Shown piece by piece: positions 26,487 to 33,796 of a stretch of 51,299 nt of DNA. Source of the DNA: Planctomycetales bacterium (GTDB taxonomy: Bacteria; Planctomycetota; JAKEIC01); contig JAKEIC010000304.1 in assembly GCA_022614695.1 (NCBI GenBank), positions 1 to 51,299 on the forward strand, written 5' to 3'. Position 1 is the first letter of the stretch, and each line of letters begins with the position of its first letter. A program made the translations under genes and the position numbers. The notes beneath the pieces are model-generated. The model had not been told where the DNA came from and ran no database searches. It saw only the letters and a program-made list of their open reading frames with translations.

Positions 26487-26816
26487 ATGAAGGTCGAGGA
26501 CCACCAGAAGCGCAGCGAGACGGTCGGGCCCCACACGGTCGGGGTCACCTCCTACCGGATGGGGAGCACCTGGCACGCGAGCGTGGACAACGCCTCGAAC
26601 GGGGCCGTCCTCGCCCGCGGCGAGGGGAGCACCCGGGAGGCGGCCGAGAAGGTGGCGCTCGGGAAGGCCAAGACGATCCTCGGCAAGGCCAAGGCCCCCG
26701 CCGCCGCGGCGGCGAAGGAAGCCGCGAAGGGGAAGGCCGCCGCGAAGCCTCCCGCGAAGAAGCCCGAGGCGAAGGCAGCCGGGGCGAAGGGCAAGAAGAA
26801 GGACGAGGAGGAGTAG
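26487..26816 (+). CDS. Small protein with Lys/Ala-rich H1-like tail
   Basis: The 109-residue protein has an N-terminal domain of about 60 residues (HTVGVTSYRMGSTWHASVDN, STREAAEKVALGKAKTIL), a beta-beta-beta-alpha pattern somewhat like a small nucleic-acid-binding fold. The tail (about 65-109) is made of Ala, Lys, Pro and Gly like histone-H1-type bacterial proteins and ends in DEEE. A strong ribosome site and own promoter suggest high expression. A nucleoid or RNA-binding role is inferred from composition only; no family name is recognised. It ends 3 bases before the convergent LeuB-type gene. Confidence 0.8.
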   Translation: MKVEDHQKRSETVGPHTVGVTSYRMGSTWHASVDNASNGAVLARGEGSTREAAEKVALGKAKTILGKAKAPAAAAAKEAAKGKAAAKPPAKKPEAKAAGAKGKKKDEEE

Positions 26817-26819
26817 GCG

Positions 26820-27989
26820 CTATCCCCGCAGCGCCGACTTCACCCTCTCCGCCACCGCGCTCCCGACGGCCGAGCCCGTTGCCGCCTTCTCCTCCCCCGC
26901 CAGGTCGTAGGTGAGAGGCGCGCCGGCCATCAAGAGGTCCACGACCGCCTTCTCGACCGCGGCCCCCGCCTTCTCGAGGGTCGCGTCCTTCTTGCGGGCC
27001 CCGAGCCACGTGAGCGCCTCGCGGACCGCGAGGATCATCGCGAGCGGGTTCGCCCGGTCCTTCCCCGCGTGCTTCGGGGCCGAGCCGTGGATCGGCTCGA
27101 ACATCGCGTGGTGGTCGCCCGTGTTGGCGCCGACCGCCATGCCCATCCCGCCCTGCAGCACCGAGGCGAGGTCGGTGACGATATCCCCGAACATGTTGGT
27201 CGTGACGCACACGTCATAAAACTCGGGCTTCTGCACGAGCCACTGCGTGAACGCGTCCACGATCGCGAAGTCCTTCTCGACGTCGGGGTACTCGGCGCCG
27301 ATCCTCCCGAAGACATCCACGAAGAACCGGCACCCCTCGAGCACGTTGTCCTTGGCGATGCAGGTGACGCGCTTCTTCCCGTCGGCCGCCGCGCCGCGCG
27401 CCCGGCGGCGACACAGCTCGAACGCGAACCGGATCACCCGCTCCGACCCCACTCGCGTGACGACGCGGGTATCTACCGCCACCTCGCCCATCCCGCCCCG
27501 GCGGAGCGTCCCGCCGATGCCGGAGTAGAGATCCTCGGTGTTCTCGCGGACGATCACGAGATCCACCTTGGCCGGGTCCCAGACCCTGGTCGGCACCCCG
27601 TGGATCCTATGCGGGACCCCCGGATAGAGCTTCACCGGCCGGACGTTCGCGTAGAGGTCGAGGGCGGCGCGGGTCCCGATCACGGGGCTCCAGCCGGCCA
27701 TCTTCCCGTTCGGCATCGTGACGGGGCGCCCCGACCCGTCGGGGGAGGGCCACCCGACGGCCCCGAGCAGGACCACGTCCGCGGCCTTCACCTTCTCCTC
27801 GGACCCCTCCGGCCAGTCGCGGGTGCCGTGCTTCAGGAAGAACTGCCCTCCGCACGGGATCTCCTCGACCTCGAAGCGGAGGCGGAGCCCGTCCCCCACC
27901 GCGCGGAGGACCTTCAGCCCCTCGCGCATGACCTCGACACCGATCCCGTCGCCGGGGAGAGCGACGACCCTGTAGGCCGTAGAGGGCAC
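26820..27989 (-). CDS. LeuB-type isocitrate/isopropylmalate dehydrogenase family protein
   Basis: The 389-residue decarboxylating dehydrogenase begins with ALPGDGIGVEVM and contains YANVRPVKLYPGV, VIVRENTEDLYSGIGG, KDNVLEGCRFF and the nucleotide-site motif FEPIHGSAPKHAGKDRANP, all typical of the IDH/IPMDH family. It oxidises a 2-hydroxyacid with NAD(P)+ in the cytoplasm. Substrate (isopropylmalate, homoisocitrate, tartrate or isocitrate) is not settled by motif reading; pairing with the LeuA-type gene favours isopropylmalate or homoisocitrate. Starts at GTG 27989, two bases after the cyclophilin stop, so it is translated as part of that operon. Confidence 0.88.
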   Translation of the reverse strand: MPSTAYRVVALPGDGIGVEVMREGLKVLRAVGDGLRLRFEVEEIPCGGQFFLKHGTRDWPEGSEEKVKAADVVLLGAVGWPSPDGSGRPVTMPNGKMAGWSPVIGTRAALDLYANVRPVKLYPGVPHRIHGVPTRVWDPAKVDLVIVRENTEDLYSGIGGTLRRGGMGEVAVDTRVVTRVGSERVIRFAFELCRRRARGAAADGKKRVTCIAKDNVLEGCRFFVDVFGRIGAEYPDVEKDFAIVDAFTQWLVQKPEFYDVCVTTNMFGDIVTDLASVLQGGMGMAVGANTGDHHAMFEPIHGSAPKHAGKDRANPLAMILAVREALTWLGARKKDATLEKAGAAVEKAVVDLLMAGAPLTYDLAGEEKAATGSAVGSAVAERVKSALRG

Positions 27990-27991
27990 GG

Positions 27992-28441
27992 CTACTTCCG
28001 GGGCGCGGGAGCGTCCTCGACGACGCTCACGCTCGTCATCACGTCGCCGCGCTGGATCTTACGGACGTGGTCCATGCCCTCGACCACTTGGCCGAAGACC
28101 GTGTAGCGCCCGTCGAGCCCGCGCTGGGGGCCGAGGCAGATGTAGAACTGCGACCCGGCGGAGTCGGGGTCCTGCGAGCGGGCCATCGCGACGGTCCCGT
28201 CGAGGTGAGGCCTCTTGTTGAACTCGGCCTTCACCGCGTAGCCGGGGCCGCCGGTGCCGTTCCCCTTCGGGTCTCCGCCCTGGACGACGAAGCCGGGCTC
28301 GACCCGGTGGAACTTGAGCCCGTCGTAGAACTTCTTCCGCGCGAGCCCGAGGAAGTTCTCCACGTGCTTCGGCGCGTCCTGCGGGAAGAACTCGATCACG
28401 ATCTTCCCGCCCTTCTGGAGGGCGATCTCGGCCTTGGGCAT
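27992..28441 (-). CDS. Cytoplasmic cyclophilin-type peptidyl-prolyl isomerase
   Basis: The 149-residue protein is a minimal cyclophilin: PQDAPKHVENFLGLARKKFY, FHRVEPGFVVQGGDPKGNGT, the active-site stretch SAGSQFYICL, and YTVFGQVVEGMDHV. It catalyses cis-trans isomerisation of Xaa-Pro bonds. There is no signal peptide, unlike the two cyclophilins at 32.8-34.8 kb. ATG 28441 follows GGGAGGT with a 7-base spacer. The gene precedes the LeuB-type gene by two bases. Confidence 0.93.
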   Translation of the reverse strand: MPKAEIALQKGGKIVIEFFPQDAPKHVENFLGLARKKFYDGLKFHRVEPGFVVQGGDPKGNGTGGPGYAVKAEFNKRPHLDGTVAMARSQDPDSAGSQFYICLGPQRGLDGRYTVFGQVVEGMDHVRKIQRGDVMTSVSVVEDAPAPRK

Positions 28442-28493
28442 GGGTGCGACCTCCCCGGGCCGGCGCCCGGGTCCGCGCGGGACTCCCGCGGGA

Positions 28494-29273
28494 CTAGGAT
28501 CCGAAGATGTCCCGGTCCGACTGCGCCCCGGCCCACCAGTCGGCCCACTTCTGCGCGTCGAGCCCGAAGTCCTCGTGCGTGAGGTCCCGGAGCGCGTCGC
28601 GGACGTAGTTGCGCCGGATCGGGTCGGTCGGATTGCCCTCGCGGCTCTCGTCGAGCATCCCGATGAGGCGCTCCACGGCGTCGCGGTGGCGGTAGATGCG
28701 GAGGGTCTGCGCCGCGTGCGAGCGCACCTCGGCGTCCGGCGAGTCGAGGTAGCCGAAGACCTGGGGGGCGGCCATCTCCACGAGCGAGCGCGAGTCGAGG
28801 ATGCGGAGTCGCCCCAGCGCCCAGATCGCCATCCGCCGGGCGTGGAACGAGTCGCTCGACACCTCGGCGCACTTGAGGAGGCCTTCCACCACGTCGCCGC
28901 CGCCCGAGTCGCCGAGCTTCCCGAGGACGGCCGCGGCGTTCGCGCGGACCTTGGGGCTCTGGTGCGCGAGCCCCTTCTCGAGGAGGACGCGCTGCGCCCC
29001 GCTCCCGAGCGCGAGGAGCCGGTCGTAGGCCGCCATCTGCCGCGAGTAGTCGTTGCTCCCGAGGGTCTCCACGAGTTCCTCGGGCGTGAGCGCGCCGACG
29101 AGCGCCCCGGCTTCCATGCCGGCGAAGGGGTCGGGCAGCTCCCCTTCGCGCGGGACGTTGCGCCGCCGCGCCGCGGCCGCCTGCTCCTCGGGCGTGGGCT
29201 CGCCCTCTCCGCCACCGCAGCCGGAGGCGGCGAGCGCGAGCAGCGCGAAGGCGGGGAGTATGCGGGATGTCAT
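28494..29273 (-). CDS. HEAT-like repeat lipoprotein
   Basis: The 259-residue protein begins with a lipoprotein signal (MTSRILPAFALLALAASGC, lipobox ASGC). Residues about 70-230 form HEAT-like helical repeats (SPKVRANAAAVLGKLGDS, SFHARRMAIWALGRLR, DAEVRSHAAQTLRIYRHRD). Such repeats act as protein-binding scaffolds. The C-terminus ends with TrpxxTrp-rich KWADWWAGAQSD. ATG 29273 has an AGGGGGAT ribosome site 7 bases upstream. It is the first gene of a minus-strand operon with the cyclophilin and the dehydrogenase. A specific partner is not visible. Confidence 0.85.
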   Translation of the reverse strand: MTSRILPAFALLALAASGCGGGEGEPTPEEQAAAARRRNVPREGELPDPFAGMEAGALVGALTPEELVETLGSNDYSRQMAAYDRLLALGSGAQRVLLEKGLAHQSPKVRANAAAVLGKLGDSGGGDVVEGLLKCAEVSSDSFHARRMAIWALGRLRILDSRSLVEMAAPQVFGYLDSPDAEVRSHAAQTLRIYRHRDAVERLIGMLDESREGNPTDPIRRNYVRDALRDLTHEDFGLDAQKWADWWAGAQSDRDIFGS

Positions 29274-29320
29274 GCGGGATCCCCCTCGCGGCGAGGCCGC
29301 GGGCTTCCTCGGGGGGCGCC

Positions 29321-29349
29321 AGTCTACGCGGGGGGCCCGGGGCGGTCCA
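29321..29349 (-). promoter_or_regulatory. Candidate promoter of the HEAT-lipoprotein operon
   Basis: On the minus strand TGGACC (29349-29344), 17 bases, TAGACT (29326-29321). The start near 29314 gives a ~40-base leader. Confidence 0.4.
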
Positions 29350-29385
29350 GGGGAGGCTTCCTCCCGGTCGCATCCGAGCACCCTT

Positions 29386-29904
29386 TCAATGCCTACCTGT
29401 CTCCAGCAGGCGTCGAAGGCGCCGGGTCGAGAACCATGCGCCGATCGCCGAGATCCCGAGGAACGCAGGGAGGAACGAGAAGAGCAGGAGGCCGAAGGGG
29501 TCCGCGAAGGGACTGTCGCTCAGGACCAACGACAACACCCCTACCGCCAAGACTAGGCCGAGCACCGCGCCGATGCGGCTCGCGTAGACCGCGACGCGGC
29601 ACCTTTCCCCGAGAATCCGCGCGTTTCCCAAGCCAGCCGAACCGAGCCTGGCGCCCGCGACGATCTGGAAGAGGAACGCCAAGAGACCCAACGATGTCCA
29701 GGGCAAGACGAGCGCGCCGCGGGGATCGGGGGCGATGAGGAACATCCCGAAGAAACACGACAAAGGCAGCGCGCCGAGGGCGCCGGAGAGGATGTTGAGC
29801 GATATGGCACGCTCGACTGCCCGATCGAGACGGGCATGGGAGCTCTCTCGTGGGACCCCATCACTCGCAGGGCGGCCCTCGGCACTGTCGGCCTCTCCCG
29901 CCAC
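29386..29904 (-). CDS. Small four-helix membrane protein
   Basis: The 172-residue protein has a soluble charged N-terminus (residues 1-32) and four hydrophobic helices: ILSGALGALPLSCFFGMFLI, VLPWTSLGLLAFLFQIVAG, IGAVLGLVLAVGVLSLVL and PFGLLLFSFLPAFLGISAIG. No family is recognised. Start GTG 29904 follows GGAGGG at short spacing. It lies beside the palindromic sequence that flanks the four-helix-bundle gene. Codon usage is slightly less GC-extreme than its neighbours, which may mean recent acquisition. Confidence 0.65.
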   Translation of the reverse strand: MAGEADSAEGRPASDGVPRESSHARLDRAVERAISLNILSGALGALPLSCFFGMFLIAPDPRGALVLPWTSLGLLAFLFQIVAGARLGSAGLGNARILGERCRVAVYASRIGAVLGLVLAVGVLSLVLSDSPFADPFGLLLFSFLPAFLGISAIGAWFSTRRLRRLLETGRH

Positions 29905-29928
29905 GACCCTCCGATTCTACGGTTCGGT

Positions 29929-30016
29929 TCACGATGATGACTCCTCCAAGGGGTGGAGGCGGGACCGTGCCCCGTGGGCGGCGCGCTGGACACCCGGAGA
30001 GAACGAATTCGTGGTG
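29929..30016. repeat. Structured flank A of the four-helix-bundle locus
   Basis: About 88 bases that align, with gaps, to flank B at 30522-30614: shared blocks are ACGA-GAT, GGGGTGGA-GCG, CGCGCTGGA and CCCG-AG-GAA. It is a more decayed copy, still partly self-complementary. The two copies bracket the four-helix-bundle gene. Confidence 0.5.
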
Positions 30017-30027
30017 CCTCGGGTCCG

Positions 30028-30045
30028 CGGCACGGGGCCGTGCCG
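30028..30045. repeat. 18-base near-perfect hairpin (CGGCACGG GG CCGTGCCG)
   Basis: Eight-bp arms with a 2-base centre lie between flank A and the end of the four-helix-bundle gene. It may end that transcript or be part of a larger structured element; no T-run follows. Confidence 0.5.
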
Positions 30046-30100
30046 GTGCTCGACATCGTGCTCGATGTGGGCCAGGCCGCGCCGCGGCGACGAGGATCGC

Positions 30101-30526
30101 CTACCCGCCCCCGCCCTCGGCCACGGCGATCAGCCTCACGAGCATCTGGACGAGCCTCACGGTCAGATCGCGGGCCCGCACCCGCGACGTCGCATCGCAC
30201 GCGCCTCGGCGCTCGAGCCTGGTGAGCGCCGCGTCCACCTCAAGGGCCTCCCCGCGGGCGATCCGCAGGATCCGCGCGCGGTCGGCACCCGTGCGCCCCA
30301 TCGCCTCCACCAGGTTCAGGTTCGCCGAGGAGGAGGCACGCTGCGCCTGGTCGGCGAGCCCTGCGTGCCCGCGCGGCACGTGGCGAGCGATAGAGATGAC
30401 CTCGACGTCGAGCTGGTCCGAGATGCGGTAGGCGTCGAGCCGCTCGTGGTCGAGGAGGATCCTGGGAGCCGGCTCCGAGTACGAGCACGTGCACGTGCAC
30501 GTGGGACGATGGACGGTCACGATCAC
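30101..30526 (-). CDS. Four-helix-bundle protein (23S rRNA intervening-sequence type)
   Basis: The ~141-residue protein matches the S23/IVS-type four-helix-bundle family, the fold also used by Avd of diversity-generating retroelements: LLDHERLDAYRISDQLDVEV, the conserved loop HVPRGHAGLADQAQRASSS, ANLNLVEAMG, then a long C-terminal helix. Family members bind nucleic acid in known cases, but the cellular role is unclear. Start is GTG 30526, 6 bases after AAGGAG. That start yields an odd 20-residue N-terminus (RPTCTCTCSYSEP) encoded by a hexamer repeat. There is no rRNA or reverse transcriptase near it. Related palindromic sequences flank the gene on both sides. Confidence 0.8.
   Translation of the reverse strand: MIVTVHRPTCTCTCSYSEPAPRILLDHERLDAYRISDQLDVEVISIARHVPRGHAGLADQAQRASSSANLNLVEAMGRTGADRARILRIARGEALEVDAALTRLERRGACDATSRVRARDLTVRLVQMLVRLIAVAEGGGG
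30480..30502. repeat. Hexamer array (GAGTAC/GAGCAC/GTGCAC) at the four-helix gene start
   Basis: A short run of GAGTAC GAGCAC GTGCAC GTGCAC encodes the alternating Cys-Thr/Ser N-terminus of the four-helix-bundle protein. It is of the same family as the array in the TMTC-like gene. Confidence 0.65.
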
Positions 30527-30614
30527 GACGATCTCCTTCCGAGGGGGTGGAAGCGTGTCCCCTCGCAAGAAGCGGGGGACGCGCTGGAACCCCCGAAGGA
30601 AGGAGATCGTCGTC
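30522..30614. repeat. Structured flank B: ~90-base imperfect inverted repeat
   Basis: ACGACGATCTCCTTCC (30525-30540) with GGGGGTGGAAGCGTGTCCCC (to 30562) can pair with GGGGGACGCGCTGGAACCCC and GGAAGGAGATCGTCGT (30598-30613), leaving TCGCAAGAAGC as loop. Mismatches cluster at GGA/TCC. It overlaps the ribosome site and start of the four-helix gene and has a degenerate second copy at 29929-30016. Confidence 0.7.
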
Positions 30615-30653
30615 CGGCGTGACCGTGCGCCGTCCTCGTGTCCATGTCCGGGA

Positions 30654-30695
30654 GCGTGCTCGTGACCGTTCCCGTACTCGTACTCGTGCTCGAAG
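30654..30695. repeat. Degenerate CTCGTG/CTCGTA hexamer run
   Basis: GTGCTCGTGACCGTTCCC then GTACTCGTACTCGTGCTC, roughly the inverse of the run at 30480-30502. Together with flank B the two runs extend the inverted repeat to about 100 bases per arm, though imperfectly. Confidence 0.5.
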
Positions 30696-30733
30696 CGGCC
30701 TCCGCAAGTCCGCAGGCAACGCCTCGTCGGTCT

Positions 30734-30746
30734 GAGGCGGAGCCTC
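30734..30746. terminator. Weak hairpin after the thiolase gene (GAGGC GGA GCCTC)
   Basis: A 5-bp GC stem with a 3-base loop lies 2 bases beyond the thiolase stop in the minus direction. There is no T-tract; support as a terminator is weak. Confidence 0.3.
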
Positions 30747-30747
30747 G

Positions 30748-31956
30748 TTAGACCCTTTCGAACGCCACCGCGATGCCCTGGCCCCCCCCGATGCAGGCCG
30801 AAGCGATCCCGCGCCGGAGGCCCTTCCGGCGGAGGGTGAGGAGGAGCGTGAGCGCGAGTCTCGCCCCGGTCGCCCCGAGGGGGTGGCCGAGCGCGATCGC
30901 GCCGCCGTTCACGTTCACTCGATCACGGTCGAGCTTGAGCGCCTTCTCCACCCCGAGGTACTGCGGCGCGAAGGCCTCGTTCACCTCGATCAGGTCCACG
31001 TCCCCGAGCCGCCATCCGGCCTTCTCGCAGACCCGCTCGATCGCGGGGGCCGGCCCGATCCCCATGAGTTCCGGCGGCACCCCGACCGTGGACCAGGCGA
31101 CCACGCGGCCGAGGGGTTCGAGCTTGCGCTCGGCCGCCCGCCGCGCGGTCGTCACCACCAGCGCCGCCGCGCCGTCCACGATCCCCGAGGCGTTCCCCGC
31201 CGTCACCAGGCCGTCCTTCCCGAACGCGGGCTTGAGCGCCGCGAGCGCCTCGGCCGTGGTCTCGGGCTTCACGTGGTCGTCCGTGTCCACGACCGTCGTC
31301 CGTGCGCCCTTGGTGACCGTCACCGGCGCGATCTCCTCGGCGAAGGTCCCGTTCTTCACCGCCTCGGCGCCGAGCCGGTGGCTCCGGAGCGCGAAGGCGT
31401 CGGAGTCGGCGCGGGTGACCCCGTACTTTCGCGCGACGTTGTCGGCCGTCTGGGCCATGAAGCAGTTGCAGTAGCTGTCGAGGAGCGCGTGGAAGAGGAG
31501 GTCCTCGGGCGCCGGGAGCGGCTGGCCGAAGCGTATCCCCCCGCGGAGCCCCCGGAGCACGTGCGGGGCCTGGCTCATGTTCTCCATGCCGCCGGCGAGC
31601 ACGACCGACGCCTCGTCGAGGAGGAGCCACTGCGAGGCCGTCACGACCGCCTGGAGCCCCGAGCCGCAGAGCCGGTTCACCGTGAGGGCGGGAGTCTCGA
31701 CCGGGACCCCGGCCTTGAGCCCCACGTGGCGCGCCCCGTATATCGCGTCGTTGCTCGTCTGGAGGGCGTTCCCGAAGACGACCTGGTCCACGTCCTTCGC
31801 GGGGACCTTGGACCGCTCGAGGGCCGCGCGGGCCGCGTGAGCGCCGAGATCCAGCGCCGAGACGTCCGCCAGCTTCCCGAAGCCGGGGGTGCCGACGTAC
31901 TCGGCCATCGGCGTGCGGGCGCCGCCCACGATGACCACGGGGTCGCTCTTCGCCAT
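30748..31956 (-). CDS. Thiolase (acetyl-CoA C-acyltransferase/acetyltransferase)
   Basis: The 402-residue enzyme has the thiolase nucleophile Cys97 in NRLCGSGLQAV, the NEAFA motif, catalytic His358 in GGAIALGHPLGATG and the second Cys388 in SACIGGGQGIAVAFE. It cleaves or forms 3-oxoacyl-CoA. With crotonase and 3-hydroxyacyl-CoA dehydrogenase in the same operon it fits beta-oxidation or a butyryl/PHB-type pathway; biosynthetic or degradative preference cannot be read here. ATG 31956 has a GGGAGG ribosome site 8-9 bases upstream; it is 23 bases after the crotonase stop. Confidence 0.94.
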   Translation of the reverse strand: MAKSDPVVIVGGARTPMAEYVGTPGFGKLADVSALDLGAHAARAALERSKVPAKDVDQVVFGNALQTSNDAIYGARHVGLKAGVPVETPALTVNRLCGSGLQAVVTASQWLLLDEASVVLAGGMENMSQAPHVLRGLRGGIRFGQPLPAPEDLLFHALLDSYCNCFMAQTADNVARKYGVTRADSDAFALRSHRLGAEAVKNGTFAEEIAPVTVTKGARTTVVDTDDHVKPETTAEALAALKPAFGKDGLVTAGNASGIVDGAAALVVTTARRAAERKLEPLGRVVAWSTVGVPPELMGIGPAPAIERVCEKAGWRLGDVDLIEVNEAFAPQYLGVEKALKLDRDRVNVNGGAIALGHPLGATGARLALTLLLTLRRKGLRRGIASACIGGGQGIAVAFERV

Positions 31957-31979
31957 CTCGGGTGCCTCCCGGGAGGAGT

Positions 31980-32759
31980 CTATCGCCCTCGGAACGCCGG
32001 TGCCCTCTTCTCGAGGAACGCCTTGAGCCCCTCCCGCGCGTCCTCGGTCGCGAAGCAGAGGCCGAAGAGCGCCGCCTCGAGCCGGAGCCCCTCGTCGAGC
32101 GAGACCTCGGAGCCGCGCAGCACGGCCTCGAGGCCGTAGGCCACCGCGAGGGGTCCCCGCGCGAGGATCTCCCGGAGGTAGGCCTCGGTCTTCGGGAGCA
32201 GCTCGGCCGCCGGGAAGACCCGGTTCACCAGGCCGATCCTCTCGGCCTCGGCCGCCCCGATCGGCTCGCCCCGCAGCACGAGGTCGAGCGCCCGGCCCAC
32301 GCCGACGAGCCTCGCGAGGCGCTGCGTCCCCCCGTAGCCCGGGATGATCCCGAGCTTCACCTCGGGCTGGCCGAACTTCGCCGCCTCGGAGGCCGTGCGC
32401 AGGTGGCAGGCGATCGCCAGCTCGCACCCCCCGCCGAAGGCGAAGCCGTTCACGGCGGCGACGATCGGCTTCCGGAGGGCCGCCACCCTCGAGAAGAGGG
32501 CCTGGCCCCGGTGCGCCGCCGCCGCCGCGCCCGCCGCGTCGAGCGCCGACAGCTCCCCGATGTCGGCTCCCGCGACGAAGCCCTTCTCCCCGGCGCCCGT
32601 GAGGACCGCGCCGCGGACCGACCCGTCCGACTCGACCCGCGCGAGCGCCGACTCGAGCCCCGCGAGGACCCCGGCGTTCAGCGCGTTCAGCTTCTCGGGC
32701 CGGTTCACGGTCAGGCGGGCGATCCCGTCGGCGACCGAGACGGTGACGAGGTCGGGCAT
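31980..32759 (-). CDS. Enoyl-CoA hydratase (crotonase)
   Basis: The 259-residue crotonase has the CoA-binding start VNRPEKLNALNAGVL, oxyanion-hole loops EKGFVAGADIGEL and NGFAFGGGCELAIACHLR, and both catalytic glutamates, Glu113 and Glu133 (in FGQPEVKLGIIPGYGGTQRL). It hydrates trans-2-enoyl-CoA to 3-hydroxyacyl-CoA. It is full length. It begins 16 bases after an exported cyclophilin gene and 23 bases before the thiolase gene, so all are probably on one transcript. Confidence 0.95.
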   Translation of the reverse strand: MPDLVTVSVADGIARLTVNRPEKLNALNAGVLAGLESALARVESDGSVRGAVLTGAGEKGFVAGADIGELSALDAAGAAAAAHRGQALFSRVAALRKPIVAAVNGFAFGGGCELAIACHLRTASEAAKFGQPEVKLGIIPGYGGTQRLARLVGVGRALDLVLRGEPIGAAEAERIGLVNRVFPAAELLPKTEAYLREILARGPLAVAYGLEAVLRGSEVSLDEGLRLEAALFGLCFATEDAREGLKAFLEKRAPAFRGR

Positions 32760-32775
32760 GGGGCCTCCAGCTCCG

Positions 32776-33780
32776 CTACTTGAGGAGGATCGGCGTGACC
32801 TTCTTGATCAGGACCGGCTTCTTCGGCTTCGAGGCTTCGCCCGCGAGCCCCTCGCCGGGCGGCCACGGGCCCGTCGGCTGCCGCGCGATCGTCCGCAGCA
32901 CGTCGAGCCCCTTCGCGACCTTCCCGAAGGCCGTGTACTGGTTGTCGAGGCCGGGCACGTCCGCGAGACAGATGAAGAACTGGCAGCCGCCCGTGTGGGG
33001 GTTCGTCTCGCGGGCCATCGAGAGGATCCCCTCCACGTGCTTGGTCGGGTTGAACTCCGCCGCGATCGAGTAGCCCGGGGATCCCTGGAGGTTCCCCTTC
33101 GGGTCGCCGCCCTGGATCACGAACTTGGGGACGATCCGCGCGATGCGCGTGTCCTTGTAGAACCCCGTGCGCGCGAGGTCGAGGAAGTTCTCGACGTGGC
33201 CCGGGGCGATGTCGGGGAAGAACTCCACCTCCAGGTTCCCGAGCGAGGTCTCGATCCGGGCGCCGACCCTGGCCTTCGGGGGGGCCGTGACCTGGACCGT
33301 GACCGCCGCGGACTTGAGGCCCGGCTCGGGCGCGTCGCTGAAGCCGTTGTAGACCGCCTCGACCTTCACCTCGCCCCCGTGCAGCATGAAGAGGGGCAGC
33401 TTCGCCGAGAGCGACTTCCCCGGCGCGAGCGCCTGCCGCGCGATCGCATGCCCCTGCATCCCGCCGAACTTCGGGTGGTAGCGGATGAGCGTCGCGGTCT
33501 TCTCGGCGGGCTTCTCGGCCGGCGAGGTCGCCGCCGGGCGCCAGGTCACGTTGAAGAAGACCGACTGCACGTCCCACTCGGGCGGCTTCACGGAGAGGGT
33601 CTTGTCCGCCGACTCGTTCGCGACCGTGACCGTGAAGTCCACGACGTCCCCGAGCGTCGCCTCCTTCGCCGAGGCCTCGAGCTTGCAGGCGAGACCCGGA
33701 GGGGGCGGGTCCCCGGCCCGGGCGGCGCCCGCGGCCGCCAGGGCGACGACCGGGACCAGGATGGGCGCGAGACGATTCAT
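32776..33780 (-). CDS. Exported cyclophilin with N-terminal beta domain (copy 2)
   Basis: The 334-residue protein has a signal peptide (MNRLAPILVPVVALAAAGAARA), a ~150-residue beta domain (LGDVVDFTVTVANESADKTL), and a C-terminal cyclophilin domain: DIAPGHVENFLDLARTGFY, KFVIQGGDPKGNLQG, GGCQFFICL, YTAFGKVAKGLDV. It should act in the periplasm as a prolyl isomerase. It is paralogous to the next gene upstream (similar layout, about 40% alike by eye). Both sit inside the acyl-CoA operon, which is functionally unexpected. Confidence 0.9.
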   Translation of the reverse strand: MNRLAPILVPVVALAAAGAARAGDPPPPGLACKLEASAKEATLGDVVDFTVTVANESADKTLSVKPPEWDVQSVFFNVTWRPAATSPAEKPAEKTATLIRYHPKFGGMQGHAIARQALAPGKSLSAKLPLFMLHGGEVKVEAVYNGFSDAPEPGLKSAAVTVQVTAPPKARVGARIETSLGNLEVEFFPDIAPGHVENFLDLARTGFYKDTRIARIVPKFVIQGGDPKGNLQGSPGYSIAAEFNPTKHVEGILSMARETNPHTGGCQFFICLADVPGLDNQYTAFGKVAKGLDVLRTIARQPTGPWPPGEGLAGEASKPKKPVLIKKVTPILLK

Positions 33781-33796
33781 GGGTCCTCCCCCCCGT

